Source: Daphnia pulex (lineage: Eukaryota; Arthropoda; Branchiopoda; Diplostraca; Daphniidae). Taken from it: 64,000 bases of DNA. Position numbers and translations under genes: made by a program. Shown here piece after piece: positions 11,801-25,289 of this stretch. The stretch lies in contig NC_060023.1 of the NCBI RefSeq assembly GCF_021134715.1, positions 8,742,001 through 8,806,000 on the forward strand, in the 5' to 3' direction. The notes below the pieces were generated by a model. It did no database searches. It worked only from the letters and a program-made list of their open reading frames with translations, and had not been told where the DNA came from. Position 1 is the first letter of the stretch; each line of letters begins with the position of its first letter.

Positions 11801-14800
11801 CCGTGTAACCGGCGCTGCTCGCTGCTTCGTGGTTATTACCGTCGGCCGATGACCAAGAAGCTCCGTTGGCTGTGGCGTCCAATTGCAGCGCTTCCAGTTC
11901 GTCACCCGTCACGCTTCCTAGACGCTGTTTTCATTATCATTTATAAAAATATCGTGGAATCAAATATGTCGGTTTTCATTATTTAATGGGGGCTATGGTC
12001 TACACTTGAAAGATTGGAATACTCGCCCTACTTCCCCCTACTTGCCCTCATATCTTCATCCAGTTAGAAGTAATAGGATAGTAATAAAAAATAATGAGAT
12101 TCCATATTTAGTAAATTTCTAAAATATTTGTGGTGAGGTTTATTCTTTTAAGGGTTTGAGTTTATGGAAGACGATTGGAATAATTGCGATCAAAGTTTCC
12201 TACTTTTTTGGTTTCAAGTTTTTCTATGGTAAGCGCATTGCAAAGCAAAATGGTAAAATTAACCCATGTTATAATAACATCTTGCCTGGGATATAGCCCT
12301 CTAAATGTTAAGACAACTACAGTAGATTCAATTATCCTGCATTTGAGACATGTTTTTCCTATAAAATCGAGCGAAATCAAGTCATTATTTTGCAATATAA
12401 TAAAACTGACAGTGATGCATTCCACCATTCACTCATTGATCCTCCAACAATATTATTCCAGCTAGCCAGAAATGTTTAATTGTATTACTGCGATTTAGGT
12501 TTCTTTGCTCTCATGATGGATGGCAAGACGTTGACTGCTTGCCCCCAAAACATCAGCTGTGTTCCCTTGATTTATGAATTTCCCCACTTATTTGAGCCCC
12601 CGGTGATGGATGGCCTCTTCATCCATCCTCAGTCCAATATATTTGGACTAGTCTACGACGACATCTTCATCACAACGCGAATTCGATTTATACATTTCCC
12701 CCTAGAAGATCTGGCGAACGAAAACTGCTGGTTCGAAAATCGATTGTTACAGCACTCACGTGATACTCGGAAAGGTCGACGTCTTGGACCTGCTGTTGGA
12801 TGACGCTGGCCAACATTTGCCCCTGGAAGTGGTAGAAAAAGGTCCCCGACGGGTTTGTCGATCGCTGGGCGTGCAGGTGAACGACGTGCATGAGTGGGGC
12901 CACCACCAGGGCGTCGCTCAGTGCCAACGACAGGCTGTCGCGCATCGACAAGTCGTCCAGCGCCGACGGACGATCCCAATCCGTGTACTCGTTCCTGTTG
13001 GTGGTGGCAATTCGATTATTCAGCAAGTCAACTCACGTCACATTGCGTGGGCGTCAAGTAATTTTCTTCCTTTACCGCAAGACGTAAAAGATTTCATTGA
13101 GATGGTACTGGTAAAAGTTGCGGATCAGAGTGCGCAGCGACCGATCCCGTTTGTCTTCACTGATCCCGTTGCGCAAATCCGCATCCCTGTAGATGAGAAG
13201 AGTCGTTATTCAATATAAAATGTAAGATACGGCATCAACGGCAAGAAAGTGATTGTTCATTTCGGATATTCAGCGGCACTCCTACAAAAATTGTTTACGC
13301 TGTAAAAGGTTTCTTCACTGGGGGGAAAGAGGGAATAATACGAGTCGAAGGAGTCTAGCGTCTCCTGTCATTTTGGCGGATGTGGTCATAAATGGGATTC
13401 CTGATATTAGCATTACAATTACAGTTAAGTATCGGGTTCTATTCAGAAAATTTCATTAAACGCCATATACGCGTCACCGCCAACAGTACTAGTACGTATA
13501 TAGCAAAAGATAAAAGACAAAATATTCAAACCTCCTCTTACCCCCGACGGTATGTACAATTGTACATTGATCAGAAGCTAAACGTACGTAAAAATATTCT
13601 GGGCAAAAAAAAAAAGAGAGTTCTGGTAGATCGTTTCCTCTTCCCCTTTCTTAGCTTATTTACCTCGTTCACAGCGCCCTAATGGCATCGCCAGACTATA
13701 GAATATTGATTAGTACAGTATGTATAAAGAAATCGCTGTGGCTGCGCATTTACATTTTTGCAAAACAACTAAAAGTGGTTTTCTGAGATTGGGCTGCTGT
13801 TAGACGGAATGCATTACGCTTTTACTTTGTCAAGTGGCGTTGAATAATTGAAGATTTCATACGATCAACATTTCCCCATGCAGCCACCGTTGTTCACTTG
13901 CTTTTGAGAAAGGGACACAACGAACGAGAATATTTACATTTGAAAGGGAAACTTTGATAATTTTCCCACCACAAGCATCGATTTGCATATTATTCAATTC
14001 AATCAGCCTTTGGTTTTCAGAGGGGGGGGGGGAGAGGTTGATGATTGCAGAAGTAATAAAACCCCATGACTAAATTGATAAGGTCGTTTCCTTGTAATTC
14101 CAAATGAATCTCGCTCGTAAATAAGGTAAGCTGTATATTCAGATGTGATTATTTTCTCAAGTTTCGTGAAATGGATAATCATTCTCGATGACACTGCTGA
14201 TGGGCCCGTTCGTCTATGCAAATAATCCAGGCATTTCATTGCCCTGGGGCTCCCTCGTTTAGTTTGAAATTTTCTATTCTTGAGAGATGCCGTACAATTA
14301 CATTAAGGAAATTAACGGCAGCATGACACTTTCTCGGGTTTTGTAAGCAAAAGTTTAAAATCCCAAATTAGCGGATGTGAAAGCCGAGCTCAGAGAACTT
14401 AACTAATTTGACCTTTACAAATATTAGAGTTCTACGGAACTGCTGCTTAATAGGGAAACTTCCAAACGATAATCGAAGGTATCATTTAGGGTATTCTATA
14501 ATACTAACAGTTAAGACGATGCGAGTGTTGCAGTGTTACTCTTTGAAACGAAAAAGGAATAAAAAAATAGGAATAGATAAATCGTTGTTTACCCAGTGTA
14601 GCGATAGCTCTCGATGGAAGTGACTCCGGCAACGAGTGGGATGCGAGCGAAATCCTCACTCGCCGATTGCATGGCGCGAAGGGGATCGATGGCGACGATC
14701 CCGGCGCCATCGACGAAAGGCGCGAAACTTGCGAAGAATCGCGGAGGCGCCGGAAGGCGGACGGCCATGAGGGATTCGAGTGGTTTCTTTCGTAGGCAGT

Positions 14801-17800
14801 CGCCAATGTCGGCCAAACTCATCTGCTCAGCACTTGCGGCTCCATCCGATCCGGCAAACGGCTCGCAGTCCATCTGGCGGGCCACTTCTGCTTTCAACTT
14901 GCCGGCCTGATGATTCAAAGCCCACGGACTCAACGCCGAGCCGGACATCAGCACAACCCGCTGGAACAGTCCTGCACAAAACAAAGTTCAAAAATGACAA
15001 GAAATTGTTCCTCGAACACATAGGAATGCCAACTAGGAATATGTACTGCGACTGTGCTGTCACGCGTGGTCGGAATGAAAAAATGTTTAGAACATCACAG
15101 ATGATTTGGATGCACTTCATGAAAAAGCGGGGGAAAAAAATCAAAAAAATTGCGGGCACGGGACTTGAGAAGAATATCAATCTACTACATGTATGCGCCT
15201 ATAGTTATGTCGTTCTGTATCTGCCGTCGCTCCCGTTTCCTGTTGGAATCCTTATCTGTCAACTGCGTATAATCGAATCGGAGACGAGCAAACAGTCTGG
15301 TCGTCGAAGCGCAAGTAGGTAAATACATAAGATTCAATTTCAAGAATTTCGACGCCTTCTTCTTCTCTTTGGCGTCTGGTTCGTTTCAAATCGGTCGTCG
15401 TTGTTTATTTTTCCTCATCGCTACGCGCGCTCGTGACTGGATGCTGAAATTTATGTTTTTTTTCTTGTTGATTTTTTCCCCCCTCTAACTTTGTCTTCAA
15501 AGTCTCTCATATCTGAAAATTGATGGCGGGATGTTACGGATGTTTGGAGGGGAAATCTTCCTTTCCCATTTTTACCGATGATTCAACTTTAAACAACATC
15601 GCGATGTATACAAGAAATTGAAATAAAGCTATACGAAAGAAAGTCTTTTTTTTCTTCCTTTCTTTCTTCCCCTCTCCAAATGGAAAATAACGATACGAAT
15701 GATAATGTACGCCGGCAATAGTACGGCTGTAACATCAACGGCGAGTAGACTCTCTTTCCTACTTCCACGCCAAAAAAATCGATAGCGGCTGATATGGTAC
15801 GCATGACGTCAAAGACGATACACCGTACGTGGTGTATCACTTTGAATTCAAATCATAAGACTTTTAAAGGGGAGAAAAAGAAAGTGGAAGAGAGAGAATA
15901 AATGAAACCTTAATTCTATAAATCAATTGGGAAGCGCTTGAGAGCAGAATATTTTACACTACACTGCAACGCAGTATAGTTCGATTAAATATGCGTATTA
16001 CATCGAATTCTTTCTCCGACATGGGAAATTGCATTTTCGACGCACCAATCGGAAGGCCGAAATCAAGGAATCAACTTTGAGATTCGGCTGTAGGTTTAAC
16101 GAACTGTTCGATTCTACAAATAAAATGGGTTCCTATTCGACACGATACGAGTCAAAATATTATTACCTCGATTACTCATTTCACTCGGATACAAAGAGAT
16201 TAAAAAATTACATTCAAATAAAAATAATTTCCTACGCTTCGGCTTACACCATAATAGAATTATTGATCCAAAATAGCTTATAGGTAGCCAATATATTTAG
16301 GGGGGGGGCTGTGCTGTGTTAGGCAACAATCACCGTGAAGTCGTGCTTTTTGTTCCGGTGTAATGAGGTGGAAAAAGACTGGCCTCGACCATCCCACCCT
16401 CCAAAAGAAAAATGACCCAGAAAGGCTAGACACGGGATTAACACTCCAGAGAAATTGCACCGAAACCGACTCGCATTAAGCTGAGCTACATCGCGAGTCA
16501 TATAGCCTTTTCTTTCGTACTCTGCGCACTCTCCGTTTCACTGGATGAGGAGGACCTTGGTGGATGGGGTAATTTATTACGAAACCCTGCATAACTGTTA
16601 CTGTCAGCGAAAAGTCAGACCATCCCTTAATAAAACTAGGGTGCCATTCGCCGAAATATGGGCCTTTCATTTTGTATGCGCGTCACTGTCTTTCACGCTA
16701 CGTTACGTAACACAAGCTATGCATTTACATACATACTTTGTAATTAGCATAGGCCATTCAGCCATTTTAACACTTGTGCATTACTAATCAACGCAGAGAA
16801 GTTGAACTCTTGAACGTACATTGTATGCAAATCGGCTTTCGAAAAATCGTTCGATAAATATCTCAATTTCTTGGTCTTCCGCAATTCTATCCGTACCCCG
16901 AACATTTGAAATTCCGAATTTTTTTTACAAAGAAATAAATTTCTTCATTTTCTTTTGTTGTGGTCAACGTTGTACCGATTTCTTGGGGCAAACGTGAGTA
17001 ACCGTGGGAAGAAGTTAAGATTCGGCATTATTGTAATCCTTCTCAATCCAGAATTCCAGATATGAAATTGCAGTTTGTTGATCCCTCGATATCTCTACAA
17101 CGAATCCATTGAAAAGAAATGAATCTTCCTTCTCTGAAAATCTAATTTCATCTGCTTCTTCTTTTTCAATTTCGCCAATCTTATATGAAATCCTATTTCG
17201 GTAAGACGGTTGCTGGTATCAGTTCTTTTCAATTTCTAGCAGATCGCAATAAAGAAACACATTACCCTGGTTACCACAAAAACGGTTTCAATTCAATTAT
17301 TTCTAAAGAAATCCAGAGGGGGGGGGGCATTGAATTTTTGTAATAGCGACGATTGGCAAGGTTATGATAATTTATCAATTTTATCTTTTAAACTACACAA
17401 ACAAGCCTACATTACACGAGGGAAGGCTAAAATAGACGATAAAAAGGAACGGCATTAAACCATTTTAATTAAATTAAACGGAAACACTACAAATGAGTCA
17501 AAATCGGTAGTTATACTCGAAGAACAAAAGGCAGCGATAATAATGACCTAAGTTGATGTTCTGTATCAACTATAGCTAGAAAAGATAAGGGAATTCAAAG
17601 AATAACAGAACGCTCACGCGCTGTGTTGCCACACTTTTGATCGAATCAAGACGCCGGGTCGCAACAAAGGACATCCTTTTCCAAAAACAAACGGCCGACT
17701 ACGTCTGAGGAATTCTGCTATTGCACTCGAGTTGCCATCGGCCATATTTGCACACAGACACATCAAAGAAGTGCTGGATGTACAACTGAATAAGTCTTGG

Positions 17801-20800
17801 AATATAAGTTGTGATATAAAATACAGACTTCTGTTTTGTTTGTTTGGGGATTAAAAAGCAACCAAGTTTCTGTCTCTTCTCAGAGTATTGGGATTATGAT
17901 TTGCTATCTCTTTGTCTACGGCTAGATTCTTTGTCGACCTTTTTGTGCTGTGGGTGTTACTTTTGTCAAGTTTCGAGACGACATCCGAGCCTCGTATTTC
18001 CATCTCTTCAACTTTAGGAAGAAGATTCGAGAGAGGAGAGTGGGGGTGGGAGTAGAGTGTGGCAAAAAGAATAAACAAGGACGCCAGAAAAAAAAGGGGA
18101 AAGTTCTCCAATATCCGATCCTCAAGTGAACTTTGTAGCTGCTACAAAGATGCGACTGCCTTTTGCTTGCAACGGATCCCCAGTTAGCGATTAGAGGGGG
18201 CAGACGTCACAAAAGAGAATTCTCTCGGCTGCTGTGGAAACTCATCCCTCCAAATCCAGTGTGTCTGCCAGTCCAATATCCAGACTAGATCCACTGCTGC
18301 GTATTAATAAAAAGAGGGAGGAGAAAGAGCGAAAGAAGGATAGAGTTCTGTATATGTATATGTTCGCCGCATATCCTTTGAATGAGGTCCAACGACTGTA
18401 TGACCCACAGTTTTCTGTCTCGTGATTTTCATCCGTTTTTCCCTCACTGCCACAATTCCCGCGATTTTCAAAGTTCGATATGCGACGACGGAGACCTTTG
18501 CGCTTCTCTCTTGCATGTTGTAGCCTATCCATCTAATCAAAATCGGGGCACTACGGTACATTTAAAGAAAAGAAAGAAAGCAGAGAAAGCACCTCAATAG
18601 ACCCATAGGCTCTCTGTGGCGTATAGAAACTCGATGGCTCACAATACCACTCAACGACATGGAAATGATACCCCGAAAAAAAAGGAGAAAAAGGAGAAGA
18701 CTTGTAGGTAGCCTGTGGGCTAGAAGTGTCTTACAAACAGAATTACGGATGCCCTTGAGAACGCTAACGTCGTTTTATTTCGATTTTTGGTGCTGTCGTA
18801 ATGAAATCGTAACGAAATTTCTGTCATTTTCCCAACGATACTACCAATGTAAACTGTGAAGTGAATTAAAAATAAGTTTTTCTCTTTGTTCCCTGATCGG
18901 AGAACTGTTTAGTTAGTTCAGTTTTTGAAAGTTAATAGAGGGTGAATTTCCTTTTCTCCTTTTCATTTGAATTGGTTCGCTCTCTAAATTGGACTAAGTT
19001 CTGAGTCGACGAACCAACTGAACGATCCTTTTTTCAAAACGTTCGATCAATTTTTAGTAGTCGAAACAAGCTGTTCATTTTCCAAGAAAAATTCACTCCA
19101 CACAACCGCATTGTCTAAACCAACCTATCACTTGCACCAACTTCCATTTGCCAAAAATATGAATATTATTGCTGTGTCACTGAAGCAGCAGTTGACGACG
19201 AGATTTCCCCCAAAAAAATTACTTTGAATTTAAGAAAGTTGCATCTGCTCCCAATTGTACGCGCAATTGGAGAGCGTGCACCTATTTTTCGCATTATAAG
19301 TATAAAAGCATTTCATATTTAAAAAAAGTGCACCGTCCACGACAGTCGACAAGTAAGCAAGATCCGTTGAAGTGCTGACTGTGCTGTATTGATCGATTTT
19401 GTTTTGCTTCTATGCCCTACGCAATCAAAGAACCAGAACGGCCAACCACTATATCCAGCGGTGTGTGGCTGACAAGTGCCTCCGTCGACATACGTAGAAT
19501 TGTATAGCAGTAGCCAGGCTTTAACCTGGCTGTATATCGTATTACCGCCATAAGCATCGCAATATAGCTAGGGAAAAAGAAAACCCCGAGAAATAAGGCC
19601 CCGGTAAACACACATCGGTGAACTAGTACATGAATGAAAGTCAAAGATCAAAGTGTATACACATCATGGACGGGGTAGAAGGGGATCTGTACAGCACAAC
19701 ACGGTTATAGGGATCCATTAGGATTGTCTACGTCGATTGGGATTCTTGTAGCTTGATTCGATTTTGTTTTTTCTTACTGTACCGAACTATGCTGGCCTTT
19801 AGCTCTATAGAGTATTCTGCTAGTTATACCGTTATTAGCCGAGATACCAGATACGTTAGCCTCTTTCAACAATGTTGGGGGCTCATCATTTTGTTTCTTT
19901 TTTTTTCTATGGTTTTGTTGTTTTGGCAAATGTCCCATCCTATACTCAAAATTTCTCTGAACCTATCGGATCTATCGAAAATACTAGGCTCTGTGGTAGT
20001 TTCGTAACTGTCATTATTTGACAGACGGTGGCAGACGGTGACAGAACGGAGAGAATCCCTTTTCGCCATTCCTTAGTTTTTACAACGGAATATCCGAATG
20101 TGTCTTCATTCTTTTTCCTCCGCAGAACGTTCTAAATGGTTTTTCCCGTTTCCTTTTGGTAAATCTGCAGTAAAGAAACCATTTACTCGAGAGCGTAGCC
20201 AACTTATCTTGCCAGAGCCTTTCGGTTCCTCGTCAAGAAGACCAAAAAGAGCGGAAGTTTTTTTTTGTATGTGTGTAAAAATAACAAAAAACAAAAAAAA
20301 AACATCAACTCCTCTATCAAATGTCTTTTGGCTCTTATAGCACACCCGAGTATTGGAAACAAAAGCCTCTGGGGATCAAATGCTACTATTAAGCTCTTAT
20401 TATACGGTATAATATCCATCTTGAGTAAAATCACCACAGTTCATACATAGAGAGTCGACATCAAGATAATAACAGATTAGTGGTGGCAAGCTGGCAACCA
20501 ACTCGTTGCAGAAAACTCAAACAATAATAGGCTACACTCTACCATGTCGTGAGATTTGGTAAAGCCGGGAAGAGAATGACAATCAGAAGCCAAACGCAAA
20601 ATGAAAAACGCGATTTAGCGCAAGGGAACTGATGGCCAATATCTCGGTTGAAGAGCCTTGGGACGAATCGGACATGAAGAAGGACGGACTAGCTATTTCA
20701 TATGTGCCCTACTAAACCGCTGTAATAGCCGATGGGTCGCCATGGATCTAAAAGCAATAGGACCGTCGGTGGTCTACGGATACTAAGGATGGGGATCTAT

Positions 20801-23800
20801 TCAGACGGAACCGCAGGGAATGGGGAAAATCGATCATGTCGTAATGCGTTAACCATCGTCCGCCGTTGATGTTCATCACGGGCAAAAAAGACGAATGGAA
20901 GGGGATCCTCTATGATCACAGACCCAAACCGGCAGACAAAGCAAACGTAGGATAATAATGGAGAGGGTGAATGAAGCGACTTACCGGCTGCAATGGGCGA
21001 GATCATGAGAAGATTGACGAGGGCAGCGCCCGTTCCGTGGCCACTCAACGTGATGCGACTCGAGTCGCCGCCAAAGACGCCGATGTTGTCCTTCAGCCAC
21101 AGCACAGCCGCCACTTGTTATCGGCAGAATCGAAATATGAGCCAATACTATCGTCGAAATGTCCACGTCATCATCGCTGCCGTCATTTCTTACCTATATC
21201 CAATAAGCCGTAATTGCCTTGCGTCGGGATGGCACTTTTGCTTTTGCCGCGGACTTGACCGGGAGTCGGACTGGCTGCCGTCTGTAGGAATCCTGTATGG
21301 GATGGTTTTACACATTATTAGTGTTAAAATCATAAACCAGTTTCAAATTTCCTCTAAATTAATTTATCCTAGAGTTCTAAATATTGGAGACTGCCATGTT
21401 GAAAAATTGAGTGCGGCAAATGAACACATGATTACATGAAATCCAATATCTTTGCTCCGGCACTGGAGACGATGTGCCGTTACCGTCAAAGCCAACGACC
21501 CGTTAGCCAATGGGCGACGAGCAACTCAAGTATTAATAAGACGAGTCGTGCGTCACATTTAGAGGATGTTTGATTGTACCTAAAATGCCAAGACGGTAGT
21601 TGAGGGTGACAACGACCATGCGACTTTTTCCGGCCAACATTGCGCCATCCATCAAGTGCCCGGCACCCCAGGAGTAGGACTCGCCGTGAACGAGGACCAT
21701 GACGGGCGATGACGCAAGCGAAGTCGATCCACCACCAGCAAATCCTGTGAACGATTTCACATTTCCAGAAAAAATTAGGTGAATTTGCTTTCAGTTACAG
21801 AAATAAAATACTGCAATAAAAAGGAATGATATCGGTAAGAATGACAAATGACAAAGAATGGAAAAACCTGATACCGACAAAATATTTCACGCCAGATCCG
21901 CTCAGAGTTGCTTTTTTCTATTGGTAAGATTTGACGGATGTTTCGCCAGTGGAAAAAAAGGTGTCGTTATTATGTGGAATTGTGCTGACCAGTTATTGAA
22001 TTGAGGCCAACCATAAAGAGACGTGTGGAGGGTGTGAAGGATGTGTTGTCGTATTTCGCGTGGGTCATCTCTGGTTGAAAGGGACTTTTATCTCTTTCCA
22101 AGTTTATTGATAAAAATGGCATAGATATTATATGGGACAAGCACTTTCGGACGTGCTATTCGCCGCCAGTTTTCTATTTCCCTGCACGTTATTCTCCTCC
22201 GCTCTTCTGTAATATGGATGCGATTACAATGGAAACTGCTCGGCTGCCGGCCATTGATCTAAATAATCGCGGGCAAGCCGAATGGGCAAGATGGTTGGCA
22301 CAGGCACTTGGACCTTGGATCTGGCAAACTTGATCGAATAAAGGAACTCGGCTGCATGTGGCGGTGACAAAAGAAAACCTGTCGGATCAATAGTTTGAGC
22401 TCAGTTTCCTACGAAGCCGCTGATGACGACGATAATAGCCAATAGATTTCATGAAAGACTCGCACGGGAGTGAAGGAAAAACATCACCCGACTTGGGTTT
22501 GTTGGGTTCGTCGAGTCCCGTCTTAGTGTCACGTTGGATTTTCTTTTGTGGCATCTGATACGATTGAAAATGTCTGTCAATATCCTCGATTGTTCCAACT
22601 TGCGAATTGGATAGAATACGGTGAACCTCATTGGGTGAGGAATGCATCACGTTCTTCCATTTTGCATGTTCTTAATCAGTCATGCAATGCGTCCGTCAAA
22701 TTTGACACCAACAACAGAACCAAGAGAATAAAAGAAGCGGTCAAGTGGGCAGGCGTCAAGTAAACAAAACGAACGCGCTGCTGACGAAGGTCCTTGACGG
22801 TATTCATAGACAAAGTGAACAAGTTATGAATGGAAATGAGACCAGAGACGGGCCAGGAAATGGAAACCCTGACGTCGAGTTCTATTGGTCTCTAACGGGA
22901 ACGGTAGCGAAGTGTTGCTGGGCGTCGGGTACAACCTGAATCAAAGTGCCGAAAACCAGTGGCGTCCGCGTCCATGTTCTCGTCTTTACACATATTCAGC
23001 ATCATCTTATTGATCGCCTTGCTTTATGAACCGTGATGGAAAGTATCCGCTAATTAGAACAAGGGTCTACCTTTTTGGACAGCGAAGGCGCAATAAGAAA
23101 ACGGTTGGCGTGTCTTTTTCTCGGATTATTCCATTAAAAGGAAGAACAATAAAGATAGAAGAAGAAGAGTAAAAGAAGAAGTCGAACCTTCAGATGGGGC
23201 GTAAACGTTGAGGTAGAGGCAATCTTCGCTCTGATTGGCCAGCAGTAACTGCATCCTCTTGAGTTGGTAATAGCGAGCTCGAGGCATCGTCTCCAAACTG
23301 GCCGTTCTGCGTAGATACAAAATGACATTTACGTTATTCCAATTTAGACAGAAAAAACCTTATCACGACGGTGTCAAATGTACGACAGTGTATAACAGAA
23401 TGATGCGAGTAAACGTCTGTGGTCTAGATTAGAATTAACGAATTGGTTTTCAAATACAGCGACAATGTTACCCAAAAAAACAAAAAAATGTTTCGTGAAT
23501 CGCAACATTTAGGATGAATTTCCTTTGATTTGACGTCTTGATTCACCTAAACGTCTAGAGCCGTTTCTTTTTTTTCTTTTTTGTTTGCCCTTTTTCGTTA
23601 CTGCCGACAAATCGTTTCTGGCCAACGACCAATGGACCCATTCCATTTTTGAAGTTCAAAGAGTCAAAGCGATTGAATCATGTGCAGATGACATTTCGAT
23701 TTATCAGCTGATCGGCAAGAAAATCGATTGGACGTCATGAAATATCACAAAAGAGAAAGAACATTAAGAGTCTTCTACAGTTCAAAATTACCGGCATAAA

Positions 23801-25289
23801 ACGAAATCGTAAACGGAACGTCCATCAATACTTTTCTACGTAGATGTGGACGTTTTAAAACACAATGAAAGAACAAAAGATTTTCATAGTTAGAGGAAAA
23901 CGTAAAGGAATTCAAGAGCAAAAATGATTTGACTATTCGCGTTACAATTAGTGCGTGGGTTAATCGCTACACCCGAGACCCGAGACCCGACATTGGATCG
24001 TTCTAGTGTCTTTTCCACACATTGTTAACTTGGGATTCTCTTGGGTCAACTATTTCCCGCCTTTCACCCCGATTTTGTCCTTTACTGTCTCGCCTAACCT
24101 AGCTGGCTATAAATAAACGGAGACGTCATTTCCCGACTTTAGAGGATAGCGAGCTGCGAGCAATATATTTCAGGCAGAACATCGGGTTCTTTTTTGTCGC
24201 ATCGGCTGTTCCGTGTCGCCTAACGAGGACGAAGCCTTGGCAGATTTACGATCTCTCATCTTCACAGACTTTCTCTCACGGCTTCGCTTTCCTTTTTCTT
24301 CTTCCCTTATGAAATTCACCAAGAATTCCTCAAACAAACATCGGTAGGCAAAACGAATTGACACATGAAATAAGGTTTTAATGAAACCGTTAGATACGTT
24401 TTAGATCTGAGATACGGAATCAATCTTTCATAATGTTTAAGAAATAGAAAATCGATTATCGTGTGCACCTGTTGGCCAAGGGTGGCAGCTGCTGGGGACA
24501 AGCTGGCGATAGAGCGTTTGCTGATCGAATGCCCGTCCATGGGCCAGGACTCGCTGGCGGTAGGAAGCGCAGAGAACCAACTGGCGGAGCAGCGTAAGGA
24601 ATTCCCAGGAACGCCTCCACGTTCTTGTTGTTGCTTCCGCCGACGGATTTACGATGTCCTCCTTATAAAATATGGAAACAATGTTAGGGCGGTATTTTAC
24701 TTGGTTTCGTAGATGTTATCGACCGTTTATACATTTGCAGCATACACGCACAGAATATGTTGCCAATTATATGAATGTACTTAGTATGATACGTTTTTTT
24801 TTTTTTTTTTATTTACGAATAGCAATCGACGAGAAAAGGGCCAAATGTATCCAGCTTGTCTTTTGTTCAATTACACTCCCATCATTGACTGACAGATTAC
24901 TGGCTTTCATTGGCAGTCAAAAGAGACTAAAAAATAATTGTCAAGACGTTATTACAGGAATACCGGAAGGAATACATTACGATAAGATTCGTCACTTCTG
25001 GTTTAATTAAAAAAACATCAGTGAAAATACCTGGTGAAGCAGTTGTTGGTTGTGGTTGAGCAGCACCACCCGGAAGTGTCAATCCACGCAAGTTCCCATG
25101 TTTGGTCCTTACCACTCGACCGGGGCCGGCTGACGTCCAAGGAATAGAGGCGGCACTGACCGATCCCAGCATACCGACCGAGAAGCACTGGAGTGTGATC
25201 GAGGCGCAGATGAAAAGTAGTAATAACTTCGTGGCAGAAAAGGCGCCATTGTCGTTGATTCGCACTGGCTTCATCGTTACATTGTGCAT
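8855..25289 (-). CDS. Nlg: Neuroligin (cholinesterase-like postsynaptic adhesion protein), 15 exons
   Basis: Exons (minus order): 25031-25289, 24469-24661, 23188-23306, 21580-21744, 21194-21292, 20985-21113, 14593-14971, 13076-13186, 12760-12994, 11716-11924, 11461-11561, 10915-11085, 10521-10697, 9233-9543, 8855-9163. All phases agree; about 988 residues. In order: signal peptide, FLGIPYAAPPVGSLRF, SEDCLYLNVYAP, VLVHGESYSWGAGHL, GNYGLLDI, LFQRVVLMSGSALSPW, NEYTDWDRPS, FASTGDPN, HYRGHQIAVWLQLIPSLH, Ser/Thr-rich stalk, one membrane helix (LSIILVLGNILLIVNLILF, exon 14) and a cytoplasmic tail rich in Pro, His and Gln. The nucleophile motif is GHGTG, with no serine, so it is an adhesion protein, not an esterase. 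Neuroligins bind neurexins at synapses. The last exon may end at 8855 or splice on from a GT at 8893-8892; the PDZ-binding end was not identified. Confidence 0.92.
11562..11715 (-). other. GC-AG intron of the neuroligin gene
   Basis: The exon at 11716-11924 ends in ACTGG followed by GCAAGT, which fits the donor consensus except for GC in place of GT. The next exon starts after CAG at 11563-11562. This join alone restores the family motif FASTGDPN; no GT in the neighbourhood does. GC-AG introns are a known minor class with otherwise strong donor consensus. Confidence 0.8.
14972..20984 (-). other. Large neuroligin intron (6.0 kb)
   Basis: This intron splits the esterase-like domain just after the GHGTG motif, between exon 6 and exon 7. 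Apart from the tRNA-like element at 16296-16497, I see only short chance frames, homopolymer runs (G at 17319-17328) and a TATAAAA-like sequence near 19301 that is not followed by a recognisable exon. There is no evidence of a nested gene. Confidence 0.5.
16296..16497 (-). mobile_element. Candidate tRNA-derived SINE
   Basis: Read on the minus strand, a TAGCTCAGCTTAATG sequence beginning at 16488 matches the RNA polymerase III A box. A degenerate B box (GTGTTAATCCC, 16444-16434) follows exactly 44 bases later, which is the tRNA spacing. About 140 bases of unrelated sequence follow, ending near a run of pyrimidines (C run at 16303-16310). The acceptor stem is not restored, so it is not a working tRNA. 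This pattern suits a decayed tRNA-headed SINE inside the large neuroligin intron. No target-site duplication was found, and no second copy in this window. Confidence 0.35.
21745..24468 (-). other. Neuroligin introns 2 and 3
   Basis: Apart from the exon at 23188-23306, this stretch is intronic. A sequence resembling a TATA box (GCTATAAATAAACGG, near 24106) is present but no exon of a nested gene follows it. No repeats or RNA genes were recognised. Confidence 0.5.

Noticed and set aside
15819-15841. Short inverted repeat GATACACC/GGTGTATC
   Set aside because: Eight-base arms with a 6-base centre are expected by chance in a window of this size, and nothing nearby suggests a function.
19290-19345. 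TATAAAA promoter-like sequence in the large neuroligin intron, followed by a possible donor
   Set aside because: There is no ATG or open exon downstream; AT-rich introns produce such matches by chance.
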